Source of the DNA: Streptomyces sp. A3M-1-3
GTDB taxonomy: Bacteria > Actinomycetota > Actinomycetes > Streptomycetales > Streptomycetaceae
Assembly (NCBI RefSeq): GCF_024213665.1
Contig: NZ_JANAVP010000029.1
Coordinates: 30,504-94,503 of the forward strand
Length of the DNA: 64,000 nt
Reading direction: 5' to 3'
Position numbers and translations under genes: made by a program. Within the stretch, counting starts at the first letter, position 1. Each line of letters starts with the position of its first letter. Of this stretch, positions 32,421-39,368 are shown in pieces. Under the pieces are notes generated by a model. The model was not told where the DNA came from. It worked only from the letters and a program-made list of their open reading frames with translations, and did no database searches.

Positions 32421-33635
32421 ATGGATACGGGCATGGACAGGGACACGGTCGAGCGGGCCTTCGGGGCCGCGCTGTACGCGCACGACGACACCGGGCTGGA
32501 CACGGGCGCGTCGCTGCTCGCCGCCGATCCGGCGCGCTGGCCGGACATCGGTCGCGAGGTGCTGCGGCGAGGCGAGGGGTTCGTACGGCAGGCGTGGGAG
32601 CGCGGCTGGCAGCCGGCCGACGTCGCACGCCTGGTCCGGCGCGACCTCGACGACCGGCATGTCCGGCTCGTCGCCGACCTGATCGCCGCCGAGGGCCGCC
32701 GGTACGCCAGGCTTCCGCCCCGCTGGTCCGGGCAGCTCGGCGAACTCGACGCCGAGGTGTGGTGGGGGAACGACGGCGAGTACGCGAACGCCCTCGCCCG
32801 GCGCGAGTCCGCCGACCGGTTCTCGCTGGCCACCGCGCTGCTGGAGCTGCTGCGGCTGCTCATCCGGCTGCCCTCGATCGAGCCGGTCGGCCCGGTTCCG
32901 GGCGACCCGCTGCACGTACCGCCGCCGGCGCACGACGAGCCGCGCATGCTCACCCGGATCCGGGCGCTGCTCGCCAAGGCGGAGGCGACGGAGTACCCGG
33001 AGGAGGCGGAGGCGCTCAGCGGCAAGGCGCAGGAACTGATGGCCCGGCACAGCATCGACGAGGCGGTGCTGGCGGCGGCCCGCGGCGGTACGAAGGATGC
33101 GCCGGGCGCCTGCCGGATCGGGGTCGACGCCCCGTACGAGGAGGCCAAGGCGGTACTGCTGGACGCGGTGGCCTCGGCGAACCGCTGCCGCGCGGTGTGG
33201 AACAGCGCGTTCGGGTTCTCCACGGTCGTCGGCTTCGTGGGCGACCTGGACGCGGTCGAACTCCTCTATACGTCCCTACTCGTGCAGGGCACGACGGCGA
33301 TGACCCGCGCGGAGGCCGGCCAGCGGGCGGGCGGCCGCAAGCGGACCAAGACGTTCCGCCAGTCGTTCCTCCTGGCGTACGCGACCCGCGTGGGCCAGCG
33401 CCTGGCCGCCGTAACGGAACACGTAACCGAGGAGGCGTCCGGATCGCTCGTCCCGGTGCTGGCGGCACGGGAGGTGGCGGTCGCGGACCGCGCGGAGCGG
33501 ATGTTCCCGCGGACGACAACAACGAGGCTGCGCGGAGCGACGGACCGGGACGGCTGGACCCACGGCACGGCAGCAGCAAACAACGCCCAAATGCCCCCCA
33601 AAACCCCCCACCCCCGCCTCCACCCCCCAGCCTGA
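32421..33635 (+). CDS. DUF2786 domain protein
   Basis: 404 residues from the ATG at 32421, five bases after the HxlR stop. Central DUF2786 segment: RMLTRIRALLAKAEATEYPEEAEALSGKAQELMARHSIDEAVL. The flanking region has alternating helices, and the C-terminus (from about residue 385) is a Pro-rich tail. Function of the family is unknown; members occur in actinobacteria and phages. Its proximity to the HxlR gene may be only transcriptional read-through. Confidence 0.8.
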   Translation: MDTGMDRDTVERAFGAALYAHDDTGLDTGASLLAADPARWPDIGREVLRRGEGFVRQAWERGWQPADVARLVRRDLDDRHVRLVADLIAAEGRRYARLPPRWSGQLGELDAEVWWGNDGEYANALARRESADRFSLATALLELLRLLIRLPSIEPVGPVPGDPLHVPPPAHDEPRMLTRIRALLAKAEATEYPEEAEALSGKAQELMARHSIDEAVLAAARGGTKDAPGACRIGVDAPYEEAKAVLLDAVASANRCRAVWNSAFGFSTVVGFVGDLDAVELLYTSLLVQGTTAMTRAEAGQRAGGRKRTKTFRQSFLLAYATRVGQRLAAVTEHVTEEASGSLVPVLAAREVAVADRAERMFPRTTTTRLRGATDRDGWTHGTAAANNAQMPPKTPHPRLHPPA

Positions 33636-34069
33636 GGCCGACAACACCGCCCCGCCGTGAGGCCAGGGGTAAGCCGTGGCAGGTCCGGCGGCAGCGCCGC
33701 CTACGGCCCGCCCCGCGAGGCCAGGCGCCCGCGGCGCGAAGCTGCCGCGCGCCTGCCCCCCAGTTTCGGGAGGGGGTGGGGCAGGGGACCGTCGGCTCAC
33801 CGCCGCCCCGGCCCGGCCGGCGGCAGCGCCGCCTACGGCGTGCCCCGCGTGGCCCGCGGGGCGGGGCGCGGTGCCGGCGGCGCGAAGCTGCCGCGTCGCC
33901 GGGGGCTGGGGGCTTGCCCCCAGTTTCGGGAAGGTGGGGGTCCCCCCGGACGGAGTCTGGGGGAGGGTCAGGGGAAAGCCCCGCGCCCGCCGCCCCGGGC
34001 GCCCCGCGATGCGCGGCGCCCGCGGCGCGTAACTGCCGCGCCGCCGTGGCCTGGGCCCCGGACGTCAGG
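33636..34069. repeat. Intergenic cassette of about 145-bp imperfect repeats plus a palindromic element
   Basis: 434 bases without a gene. A 23-base string (near CGGCGGCAGCGCCGCCTACG) occurs at about 33684 and 33817. A second string, GCGGCGCGAAGCTGCCGCG, occurs at 33731, 33877 and (with changes) 34022, a period of about 145. CCCCCAGTTTCGGG follows the first two. At 33945-33965 lies a 21-base piece that is also found, inverted, inside the CobW gene at 36310. Such GC-rich palindromic repeats are widespread in Streptomyces intergenic DNA. Confidence 0.7.
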
Positions 34070-34570
34070 TCACGGCGTCGGGAAGCCCGACGGCAGCTCG
34101 GTCGGGATGTCCGACGGCAGGCCGGCCCCCGGCTGGTCTCCCGTCCGGGTGAACGTCTCCTTCAGGCCCGCGCTCCACGAGACCGCCAGCGTCTCGCCGT
34201 CACCCGCCTCGAGCGTCCCACTCGTGCGATCCGTGTTCCCGTCCAGGCACTTGAGCGTCAGCGTCAGCGTCTGCTCCGCGACCGTCCCGGTGCACACATG
34301 CTCACCGGCCAGCGCGACCTGCTTGCCGTCGATGGCCATCACCACCGTCTTGCCGCCGGTGGTCGAGACCCAACTGCCGTCGACACCGCCAGGCTTCGTC
34401 TCCCCGCCGCCGGACGGGGCACTGGGCTGGGCGGTGCCGCCGGCGCTGTCCTTGCCCTTGTCCTTGCCCGAGTCGCCGCCGCCGTCACTGTCGCCGCTGC
34501 TGCAGCCGGTCAGTACAAGCGCTCCGGCAAGGGCCGCCGCGACGGCCGTGGTGCGTACGTGCGTGAACAC
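34070..34570 (-). CDS. Secreted lipoprotein, unknown function
   Basis: 166 residues, GTG start at 34570. Signal peptide with Arg, a hydrophobic AVAAALAGALVL core and lipobox LTGC, so the mature protein begins at a lipidated Cys. This is followed by a Ser/Gly/Asp/Lys linker of about 40 residues and a small beta-rich domain (GSWVSTTGGKTVVMAIDGKQVALAGEHVCTGTV...LTLTLKCLDGNTDRTSGTL) with two Cys that may form a disulfide. It resembles small lipocalin-like Streptomyces lipoproteins. It lies 35 bases past the end of the ribosomal protein gene rpsN but is likely independent. Confidence 0.85.
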   Translation of the reverse strand: MFTHVRTTAVAAALAGALVLTGCSSGDSDGGGDSGKDKGKDSAGGTAQPSAPSGGGETKPGGVDGSWVSTTGGKTVVMAIDGKQVALAGEHVCTGTVAEQTLTLTLKCLDGNTDRTSGTLEAGDGETLAVSWSAGLKETFTRTGDQPGAGLPSDIPTELPSGFPTP

Positions 34571-34605
34571 TGGACTCCCCCTGTATCGGTTGGCAACGCG
34601 CCAAG

Positions 34606-34911
34606 CTACCAGGAGGACTTGCGCACTCCGGGGAGGAATCCGGCGTGTGCCTCCTCACGCACCCGGACCCGGGACAGCCCGAACTTCCGGAGGTGTCCGC
34701 GGGGCCGGCCGTCCACGCTGTCGCGGTTGCGGACCCGCGTGGCGCTCGCGTCGCGCGGCTGGCGCCGCAACTCCTCCAGCGCCGCCTGCCGTTCGGCAGC
34801 CGGCGTGGCGGGACTGCGCAGCAGTTCCTTCAGCTCGGCGCGCCGGGCCGCGTACCGCTCGACGATGACCTTCCGCTTCTCGTTCTTCGCGATCTTGCTC
34901 TTCTTGGCCAT
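34606..34911 (-). CDS. rpsN: 30S ribosomal protein S14, zinc-independent paralogue
   Basis: 101 residues, the long zinc-free form: MAKKSKIAKNEKRKVIVERYAARR start and GRPRGHLRKFGLSRVRVREEAHAGFLPGVRKSSW end. It lacks the CxxC...CxxC zinc ribbon of the housekeeping short S14. The ATG overlaps the rpmB stop by one base (TGATG). These paralogues replace zinc-binding versions when zinc is scarce, freeing zinc. Control is by the Zur-like box upstream of rpmB. Confidence 0.96.
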   Translation of the reverse strand: MAKKSKIAKNEKRKVIVERYAARRAELKELLRSPATPAAERQAALEELRRQPRDASATRVRNRDSVDGRPRGHLRKFGLSRVRVREEAHAGFLPGVRKSSW

Positions 34912-35147
34912 CAGACCTTCACTCCCCGCGCGCGGATCCGGGACACCGCGGCCTCGATGCCGATGGTGTCGATCGTCTTGATCGCCTTGGCCGACAGCGT
35001 CAGCCGGACGTACCGGCCCTCGCTCGCCAGCCAGTAGCGCTTGCGCTGGATGTTGGGGTCGAAGCGGCGGGACGTTCGCCGGTGGGAGTGGGAGATCTGG
35101 TTGCCGAAGCCCGGCTTGGCGCCGGTCAGCTGGCAGTGGGCGGACAA
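34911..35147 (-). CDS. rpmB: 50S ribosomal protein L28, zinc-independent paralogue
   Basis: 78 residues: MSAHCQLTGAKPGFGNQISHSHRRTSRRFDPNIQRKRYWLASEGRYVRLTLSAKAIKTIDTIGIEAAV. Only one Cys, so the zinc-binding pairs of the other L28 form are missing. The start codon is TTG at 35147, with AGAGGTG nine bases upstream; there is no ATG or GTG in a suitable place. It is the first gene of a leftward operon with rpsN, divergent from rpmG over 90 bases that hold the Zur-like box. Confidence 0.95.
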   Translation of the reverse strand: MSAHCQLTGAKPGFGNQISHSHRRTSRRFDPNIQRKRYWLASEGRYVRLTLSAKAIKTIDTIGIEAAVSRIRARGVKV

Positions 35148-35202
35148 GAGCGATGCACCTCTTTCGTTCCGTCGTCGGAGTTCAGGGGCTCAGGAGTTGA
35201 GT

Positions 35203-35230
35203 TTGAACATGGAAACCATTTCCATATACT
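35203..35230 (+). promoter_or_regulatory. Promoter of rpmG with near-consensus -35 and -10
   Basis: TTGAAC (35203-35208) and TATACT (35225-35230) are 16 bases apart. The rpmG ATG is only seven bases after the -10, so the transcript should start at or almost at the ATG (leaderless mRNA). Confidence 0.7.
35210..35224. promoter_or_regulatory. Zur-like operator
   Basis: TGGAAACCATTTCCA is a perfect 6-3-6 inverted repeat that fills the spacer between the -35 and -10 of the rpmG promoter. It resembles the Streptomyces Zur box (TGAAAATGATTTTCA type) and sits between two divergent operons of zinc-free ribosomal proteins, the known targets of zinc-bound Zur. Confidence 0.8.
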
Positions 35231-35237
35231 AGCTCAC

Positions 35238-35402
35238 ATGGCCCGCAACGAACTCCGCCCGATCATCAAGCTCAGGTCCACAGCCGGGACCGGCTACACG
35301 TACGTCACCCGCAAGAACCGCCGTAACGACCCCGACCGACTGACCTTGCGCAAGTACGACCCGGTCGCCGGCCGGCACGTCGACTTCCGCGAAGAGCGCT
35401 AG
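35238..35402 (+). CDS. rpmG: 50S ribosomal protein L33, zinc-independent paralogue
   Basis: 54 residues: MARNELRPIIKLRSTAGTGYTYVTRKNRRNDPDRLTLRKYDPVAGRHVDFREER. It has no Cys, unlike the zinc-binding L33 with two CxxC pairs. No ribosome site precedes the ATG; its closeness to the promoter points to leaderless translation. First gene of the rightward operon with rpmE2, the CobW protein and rpsR. Confidence 0.95.
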   Translation: MARNELRPIIKLRSTAGTGYTYVTRKNRRNDPDRLTLRKYDPVAGRHVDFREER

Positions 35403-35438
35403 AAGAGCGCCTGCAGAGCGCAAAGGAGACCCGCAGAG

Positions 35439-35690
35439 ATGCAGACCGGAATCCACCCCGCGTACGGCCCCGTCGTCTTCCGCGACAAGGCCGCCGACTT
35501 CGCCTTCCTCACCCGTTCGACCGCCACCAGCGACAAGACGGTCGAGTGGGAGGACGGCAACACGTACCCCGTCATCGACGTCGAGATCTCCTCGGCGAGC
35601 CACCCCTTCTATACGGGTACGGCACGCGTCCTCGACACCGCCGGACGCGTCGAGCGCTTCGAGCGCCGCTACGGGCGGAGCCGGGGATGA
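35439..35690 (+). CDS. rpmE2: 50S ribosomal protein L31 type B (zinc-independent)
   Basis: 83 residues, AAGGAG upstream. MQTGIHPAYGPVVFRDKAADFAFLTRST and WEDGNTYPVIDVEISSASHPFYTGTARVLDTAGRVERFERRYG are the type B L31 signature; it has no Cys. It replaces the zinc-binding L31 when zinc is low. The stop overlaps the CobW start by three bases (ATGA), so the two are coupled. Confidence 0.95.
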   Translation: MQTGIHPAYGPVVFRDKAADFAFLTRSTATSDKTVEWEDGNTYPVIDVEISSASHPFYTGTARVLDTAGRVERFERRYGRSRG

Positions 35691-36856
35691 AGCTGCCCGT
35701 CGTGATCGTCTGCGGGCTGCACTCGGATGCCCGCAACGAGGTGGTGGAGCGGCTGCTGAGCACCGTGCCCGGCAGCGTCGCGCTGCACCACGACCTCTCC
35801 ACGGCAGCACAGGGCACCGTGCGGCGCACGGTCCGCGACGCGCTCGGCGAGCGGGACGCCGGCGAGGCTCCGCTGGTCAACGACTGCGCGTGCTGTGCGC
35901 TGCGCGAGGACCTGGTCCCGGAGCTGGTACGGCTGGCCGACGGGGGCCAGACCCGGCTGGCCGTCGTCGAGCTCTGGGACTCGGTAGAGCCGAAGGCTAT
36001 GGCCGAGGTCGTCGTCGCGCACGGCGGCGACGTACTGGACCTCACCAATGTGATGACCGCCGTCGACCCCGCGCTGCTCCTGCCGTACCTCGGCTGCGGC
36101 GACGACCTCGCCGAGGCCGGGCTCGCGGCGGCCGCCACCGACCAGCGCACGGTGGGGGACACCTGGGCGCGCCAGCTGGAGTACGCGCCGGTGCTCGCCG
36201 TCGTCGAAAGCGACGAGGCCGACGAGGCGGACGCGGCGCTGCTCGCGCAGCTCCACCCGACCGCGCGCCGAGTGGCGGCCGGCTCCGGCGAGCTGGCCGA
36301 GGCCGCCTTCTCCCCCAGACTCCGTCCGGGAGGTGCCCCCAGCTTCGACGTGGAGGCAGCCGCGGCCCGCCAGCACCCGGCCTGCGCGCTGTTGCCGCAG
36401 GAGGCGGACGAGTCGGGCGTCGGTACGTTGGTGTGGCACCGCCGCAGGCCCTTCCACCCGGAGCGGCTCTACTCCGCGCTGGAGGACCTGACCTGCGCCG
36501 CCGCCCGCAGCCGCGGCCGGTTCTGGCTCGCCGACCGGCCGGACACGCTGCTGGCCTGGGACGCGGCGGGCGGGGCGCTGTGCGTAGAGAACGCCGGGCC
36601 GTGGCTCGCCTCGCTGCCCGACGCCGCCTGGGAGCTGGTGCCCGCCGTACGCCGGGCCGCCGCCGCGCTCGACTGGCACCCCGAACACGGCGACTGCTGC
36701 CAGCACCTCGTCTTCACCTCGCCCGGCCTCGACCGGGAGGGGCTGGGGCAGCTCCTGGACTCGTGCCTGCTGACCGACGCGGAGTACGCGGCCGGGCCCG
36801 AGGCGTGGAAGCGCCTGCCCCCGGCGTTCGACTCCCTGCTCGACCCCGTTTCGTAA
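35687..36856 (+). CDS. CobW/COG0523-family protein with altered P-loop
   Basis: 389 residues, ATG at 35687 overlapping the rpmE2 stop. COG0523 traits are the metal-binding CxCC in NDCACCALREDL, VVELWDSVEPKAMAEVV, and a C-terminal CobW domain (RRRPFHPERLYSALEDLTCAAARSRGRFWLADRPDTLLAWDAAGGALCVENAGPW). Members use GTP to deliver zinc to proteins. The N-terminal P-loop is not canonical: VIVCGLHSDARNEVVERLL has no GxxxxGK[ST]. Either this paralogue does not hydrolyse GTP or binds it differently. An in-frame palindromic repeat at 36310-36347 adds about 13 residues (FSPRLRPGGAPSF). Under the same Zur-like control as its neighbours. Confidence 0.87.
   Translation: MKLPVVIVCGLHSDARNEVVERLLSTVPGSVALHHDLSTAAQGTVRRTVRDALGERDAGEAPLVNDCACCALREDLVPELVRLADGGQTRLAVVELWDSVEPKAMAEVVVAHGGDVLDLTNVMTAVDPALLLPYLGCGDDLAEAGLAAAATDQRTVGDTWARQLEYAPVLAVVESDEADEADAALLAQLHPTARRVAAGSGELAEAAFSPRLRPGGAPSFDVEAAAARQHPACALLPQEADESGVGTLVWHRRRPFHPERLYSALEDLTCAAARSRGRFWLADRPDTLLAWDAAGGALCVENAGPWLASLPDAAWELVPAVRRAAAALDWHPEHGDCCQHLVFTSPGLDREGLGQLLDSCLLTDAEYAAGPEAWKRLPPAFDSLLDPVS
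36310..36347 (+). repeat. Palindromic repeat element inserted in frame in the CobW gene
   Basis: The segment holds CTCCCCCAGACTCCGTCCGG followed by GAGGTGCCCCCAGC. The first 21 bases are identical, in reverse orientation, to 33945-33965 in the intergenic repeat cassette. It keeps the frame open and encodes an Arg/Pro/Gly-rich loop unlike the rest of the protein. Confidence 0.75.
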
Positions 36857-36885
36857 CCCCCGCATCCATTGCAAGAGGAGAACCC

Positions 36886-37128
36886 ATGGCCCGTCGCCAC
36901 GACCCCCGCAAGCCGCTGAAGGCCCGCCCCAACCCACTGGACGCGGCCGGGATCACGTACATCGACTACAAGGACACCGATCTGCTGCGGAAGTTCATCT
37001 CGGACCGCGGGAAGATCCGCAGCCGCCGGGTTACGCGGATCACGGCCCAGCAGCAGCGGCAGCTGGCGCGGGCGGTGAAGAACGCGCGGGAGATGGGGCT
37101 GCTGCCGTACTCGTCCTCGGCCCGCTGA
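36886..37128 (+). CDS. rpsR: 30S ribosomal protein S18, zinc-independent paralogue
   Basis: 80 residues from the ATG at 36886, with AAGAGGAG upstream: MARRHDPRKPLKARPNPLDAAGITYIDYKDTDLLRKFISDRGKIRSRRVTRITAQQQRQLARAVKNAREMGLLPYS. This is the core S18 fold; it lacks any Cys. Last gene of the Zur-type operon, 29 bases after the CobW gene. Confidence 0.95.
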   Translation: MARRHDPRKPLKARPNPLDAAGITYIDYKDTDLLRKFISDRGKIRSRRVTRITAQQQRQLARAVKNAREMGLLPYSSSAR

Positions 37129-37200
37129 GGGCAGTTGTCGCCGGCGAAAGGGATCCGAAACGGCTCGGGGCGCGTCTGAGTAACGAAGACGCCACCCGCC

Positions 37201-37223
37201 GTGCACGTGCATCTGCCCATGCA
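37201..37223 (+). promoter_or_regulatory. Putative operator, copy 1, upstream of the DUF397 gene
   Basis: GTGCACGTGCATCTGCCC followed by ATGCA. A copy with 22 of 23 bases identical, in opposite orientation, is at 38225-38247 upstream of the ATP-binding protein gene. The two genes flank the region controlled by the adjacent XRE-DUF5753 regulator, so this is its likely binding site. It lies 62 bases upstream of the GTG start; TATGAT at 37242 could be the -10. Confidence 0.6.
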
Positions 37224-37284
37224 GGCGCACGTGAACACAGCTATGATCCGGTGCAGTCGACATCTGCACGATCGGGAGCGAGCT

Positions 37285-37581
37285 GTGGACCACGCGTACA
37301 ACGGCATGGCAGCCACAGAGCTCGACGGGGTCGTCTGGCAGAAGAGCCGGCACAGCAACTCCCAGGGATCGTGCGTGGAGTTCGCGAAGCTGCCGGGCGG
37401 GAATGTGGCGGTCCGTAACTCACGCCATCCGGAGGGGCCCGCGCTCGTCTACACCCCGGCCGAGATAGAGGCGATGCTGCTCGGCATCAAGGACGGGGAG
37501 TTCGACCACCTCGTCGGAGGCCGGAAGCCGGAAGCCGAAAGCCAAAGGTCGGAAGTCGGCAGCTGGAGGGCCGGCGGCTGA
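37285..37581 (+). CDS. DUF397 domain protein
   Basis: 98 residues from a GTG at 37285 (GGGAGCGAG upstream); the open frame begins earlier but that part overlaps the operator. DUF397 core: WQKSRHSNSQGSCVEFAKLPGGNVAVRNSRHPEGPALVYTPAEIEAMLLGIKDGEFDHLV. These small acidic proteins are encoded beside XRE-DUF5753 regulators in Streptomyces (the WhiJ/AbaA-type sets) and are thought to modulate them. The C-terminal 20 residues after HLVGG are low complexity. Confidence 0.88.
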   Translation: MDHAYNGMAATELDGVVWQKSRHSNSQGSCVEFAKLPGGNVAVRNSRHPEGPALVYTPAEIEAMLLGIKDGEFDHLVGGRKPEAESQRSEVGSWRAGG

Positions 37582-37606
37582 AAGGCCGGCAGCCGAGGCT
37601 GCCGGC

Positions 37607-38116
37607 CTACTTGTCCTGCAGGCGGAAGAGCGCCCAGACGACCTTGCCGCTGAGCCGGCCCGCCAGCGGGTGCCACCCCCAGCTGTCACTGAACGAATCC
37701 ACCAGGAACAGCCCCCGCCCCGACTCGGCGGAGCTGTTCGTCTCGGTGGAGTACGGCGCGTCGCCCGCGGCCGGACTCTGGTCGCTGGGATCGCGTACCG
37801 CGCACACCAGCCGGGTCGTCCAGCGCATCAGATGCAGCCGTACCGGCGGGTCCTGGTCGTGGTCGCGCGGGGTGTCGGCGGGCAGGGCGTGCCGCAGTGC
37901 GTTGGTGACGAGTTCGGAGACGACCAGCGCGACATCGTCGAACCGCTCGTCGAGACCCCACTGGCCCAGTGTCGACTGCGTGAACTTCCGTGCCCCGCGC
38001 ACCGCTTCGTAGCGGGCGGGCAGAGCGCACGACGCCGAACCCGACACAGCCGAAGGGTCGATCGGAGGAAGCCCCTGCCTTAACGGCTCGAGCATGGTCG
38101 ATCCATTCGTCCCCAT
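37607..38116 (-). CDS. ATP-binding regulatory protein (RsbW-like HATPase)
   Basis: 169 residues from the ATG at 38116. GHKL-type ATPase: ARYEAVRGARKFTQSTLGQWGLDERFDDVALVVSELVTNALRHALP (N box, SELVTNALRH), then LVCAVRDPSDQSP (G1) and ESGRGLFLVDSFSDSWGWHPLAGRLSGKVVWALF (G2). This is the anti-sigma-factor/kinase fold used as the third member of DUF397/XRE sets. It is convergent with the DUF397 gene (25 bases) and divergent from the regulator. Confidence 0.88.
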   Translation of the reverse strand: MGTNGSTMLEPLRQGLPPIDPSAVSGSASCALPARYEAVRGARKFTQSTLGQWGLDERFDDVALVVSELVTNALRHALPADTPRDHDQDPPVRLHLMRWTTRLVCAVRDPSDQSPAAGDAPYSTETNSSAESGRGLFLVDSFSDSWGWHPLAGRLSGKVVWALFRLQDK

Positions 38117-38224
38117 GCGAGGCTCCCGGGATTCGCGGCCGTAGCGATACTGCGGTGGGTACAGCGTCAACACGAACGAGCACGCAGGTGCGCGGGGACC
38201 ATGGTTCCGAATGCGCACGGCGGA

Positions 38225-38247
38225 TGCAAGGGCAGATGCACGTGCAC
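38225..38247 (-). promoter_or_regulatory. Putative operator, copy 2, upstream of the ATP-binding protein gene
   Basis: Read on the minus strand: GTGCACGTGCATCTGCCC followed by TTGCA, one mismatch to the copy at 37201. It lies 109 bases upstream of the ATP-binding protein start and 192 bases before the XRE start on the other side. Confidence 0.6.
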
Positions 38248-38438
38248 GCGCCGGACCTGTCCGGCCCCGTGCCGGTTCTTGCTCATATATTCCTCATGGT
38301 TCTCTGAGGGTCTTCTGCCGCGCTCTTCATTTCCGTAACCGAATGAGTACGGGCTGAAGCGTTTTGATGGCAGACTGCGGGACTTGGGGTCCGGGGGTGC
38401 CCCCACGCACACACCGTCGGATGGGGAGGGTTGGAAAC

Positions 38439-39302
38439 GTGACCGCAGGCGAGTCCAGTGGCTCTGTGGTGCGGCGCATCCTCCTGGGATCACAGCTCAG
38501 GCGACTGCGCGAATCCCGTGGCATTACCCGTGAGGCGGCCGGTTACTCGATCCGCGCATCCGAATCGAAGATCAGCCGCATGGAGTTGGGACGGGTGAGC
38601 TTCAAGGCCAGGGATGTCGAGGACCTCCTGACGCTCTACGGAGTCAGCGACGAAGCGGAACGCGCATCCCTGCTCGGCCTGGCGCGCGAGGCCAACGTGG
38701 CGGGCTGGTGGCACAGCTACGGCGACGTACTGCCCGGCTGGTTCCAGACGTACATCGGCCTGGAGGGAGCGGCCTCGCTCATCCGGATCTACGAGGTGCA
38801 GTTCGTCCACGGCCTGTTGCAGACCGAGGCGTACGCACACGCCGTCGTCAGCCGAGGCATCCCCGACGCCCCCAAGGCGGAGATCGAGCGCCGTGTCGCG
38901 CTCCGGCTGGAGCGGCAGAAGGTACTGGTCTCGGAGCGCGCCCCGCGCTTCCACGCCGTACTCGACGAGGCCGCGCTGCGCCGGCCGTACGGCGACCGGT
39001 CGGTGATGCGGGGGCAGTTGGAGCATCTCATCGAGATCTCCGAGCGGCCCAACATCACGCTGCAGGTGATGCCGTTCAGTTTCGGCGGGCACGCGGGCGA
39101 GGGCGGTGCCTTCACCATGCTGCGCTTCCCCGAGTCCGATCTGCAGGACCTGGTCTATCTGGAGCAGCTGACGAGCGCCCTGTATCTCGACAAGGCCGAG
39201 GAGGTCGCCCTGTACGAACGGGTGATGAAGCGGCTCCAGCTGGACAGCCCGGATCCCGACGGCGCGCGGGATTTGCTTCGCGGTCTACTCCAACTCTCCT
39301 GA
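38439..39302 (+). CDS. XRE-family regulator with DUF5753 domain (WhiJ-like)
   Basis: 287 residues from the GTG at 38439, chosen for the GGGAGGG site upstream; ATG at 38421 is also possible. HTH: LLGSQLRRLRESRGITREAAGYSIRASESKISRMELGRVSFKARDVEDLLTLYGV. DUF5753: WWHSYGDVLPGWFQTYIGLEGAASLIRIYEVQFVHGLLQTEAYAHAVV and ISERPNITLQVMPFSFGGHAGEGGAFTMLRFPESDLQDLVYLEQLTSALYLDKAEEV. In Streptomyces these proteins regulate development or antibiotics together with small DUF397 partners. The shared motif before the two flanking genes is its expected target. Confidence 0.92.
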   Translation: MTAGESSGSVVRRILLGSQLRRLRESRGITREAAGYSIRASESKISRMELGRVSFKARDVEDLLTLYGVSDEAERASLLGLAREANVAGWWHSYGDVLPGWFQTYIGLEGAASLIRIYEVQFVHGLLQTEAYAHAVVSRGIPDAPKAEIERRVALRLERQKVLVSERAPRFHAVLDEAALRRPYGDRSVMRGQLEHLIEISERPNITLQVMPFSFGGHAGEGGAFTMLRFPESDLQDLVYLEQLTSALYLDKAEEVALYERVMKRLQLDSPDPDGARDLLRGLLQLS

Positions 39303-39368
39303 CGCACAAGTACGATGAGGGATCATCAGGCACGTGCATCCGAAGTAGCAGCCGAAGTAAGGGATGAG

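Noticed and set aside
32096..34981. 961-codon plus-strand frame across DUF2786, repeats and ribosomal genes
   Set aside because: It crosses several real genes in other frames and the repeat cassette and has no homologous look.
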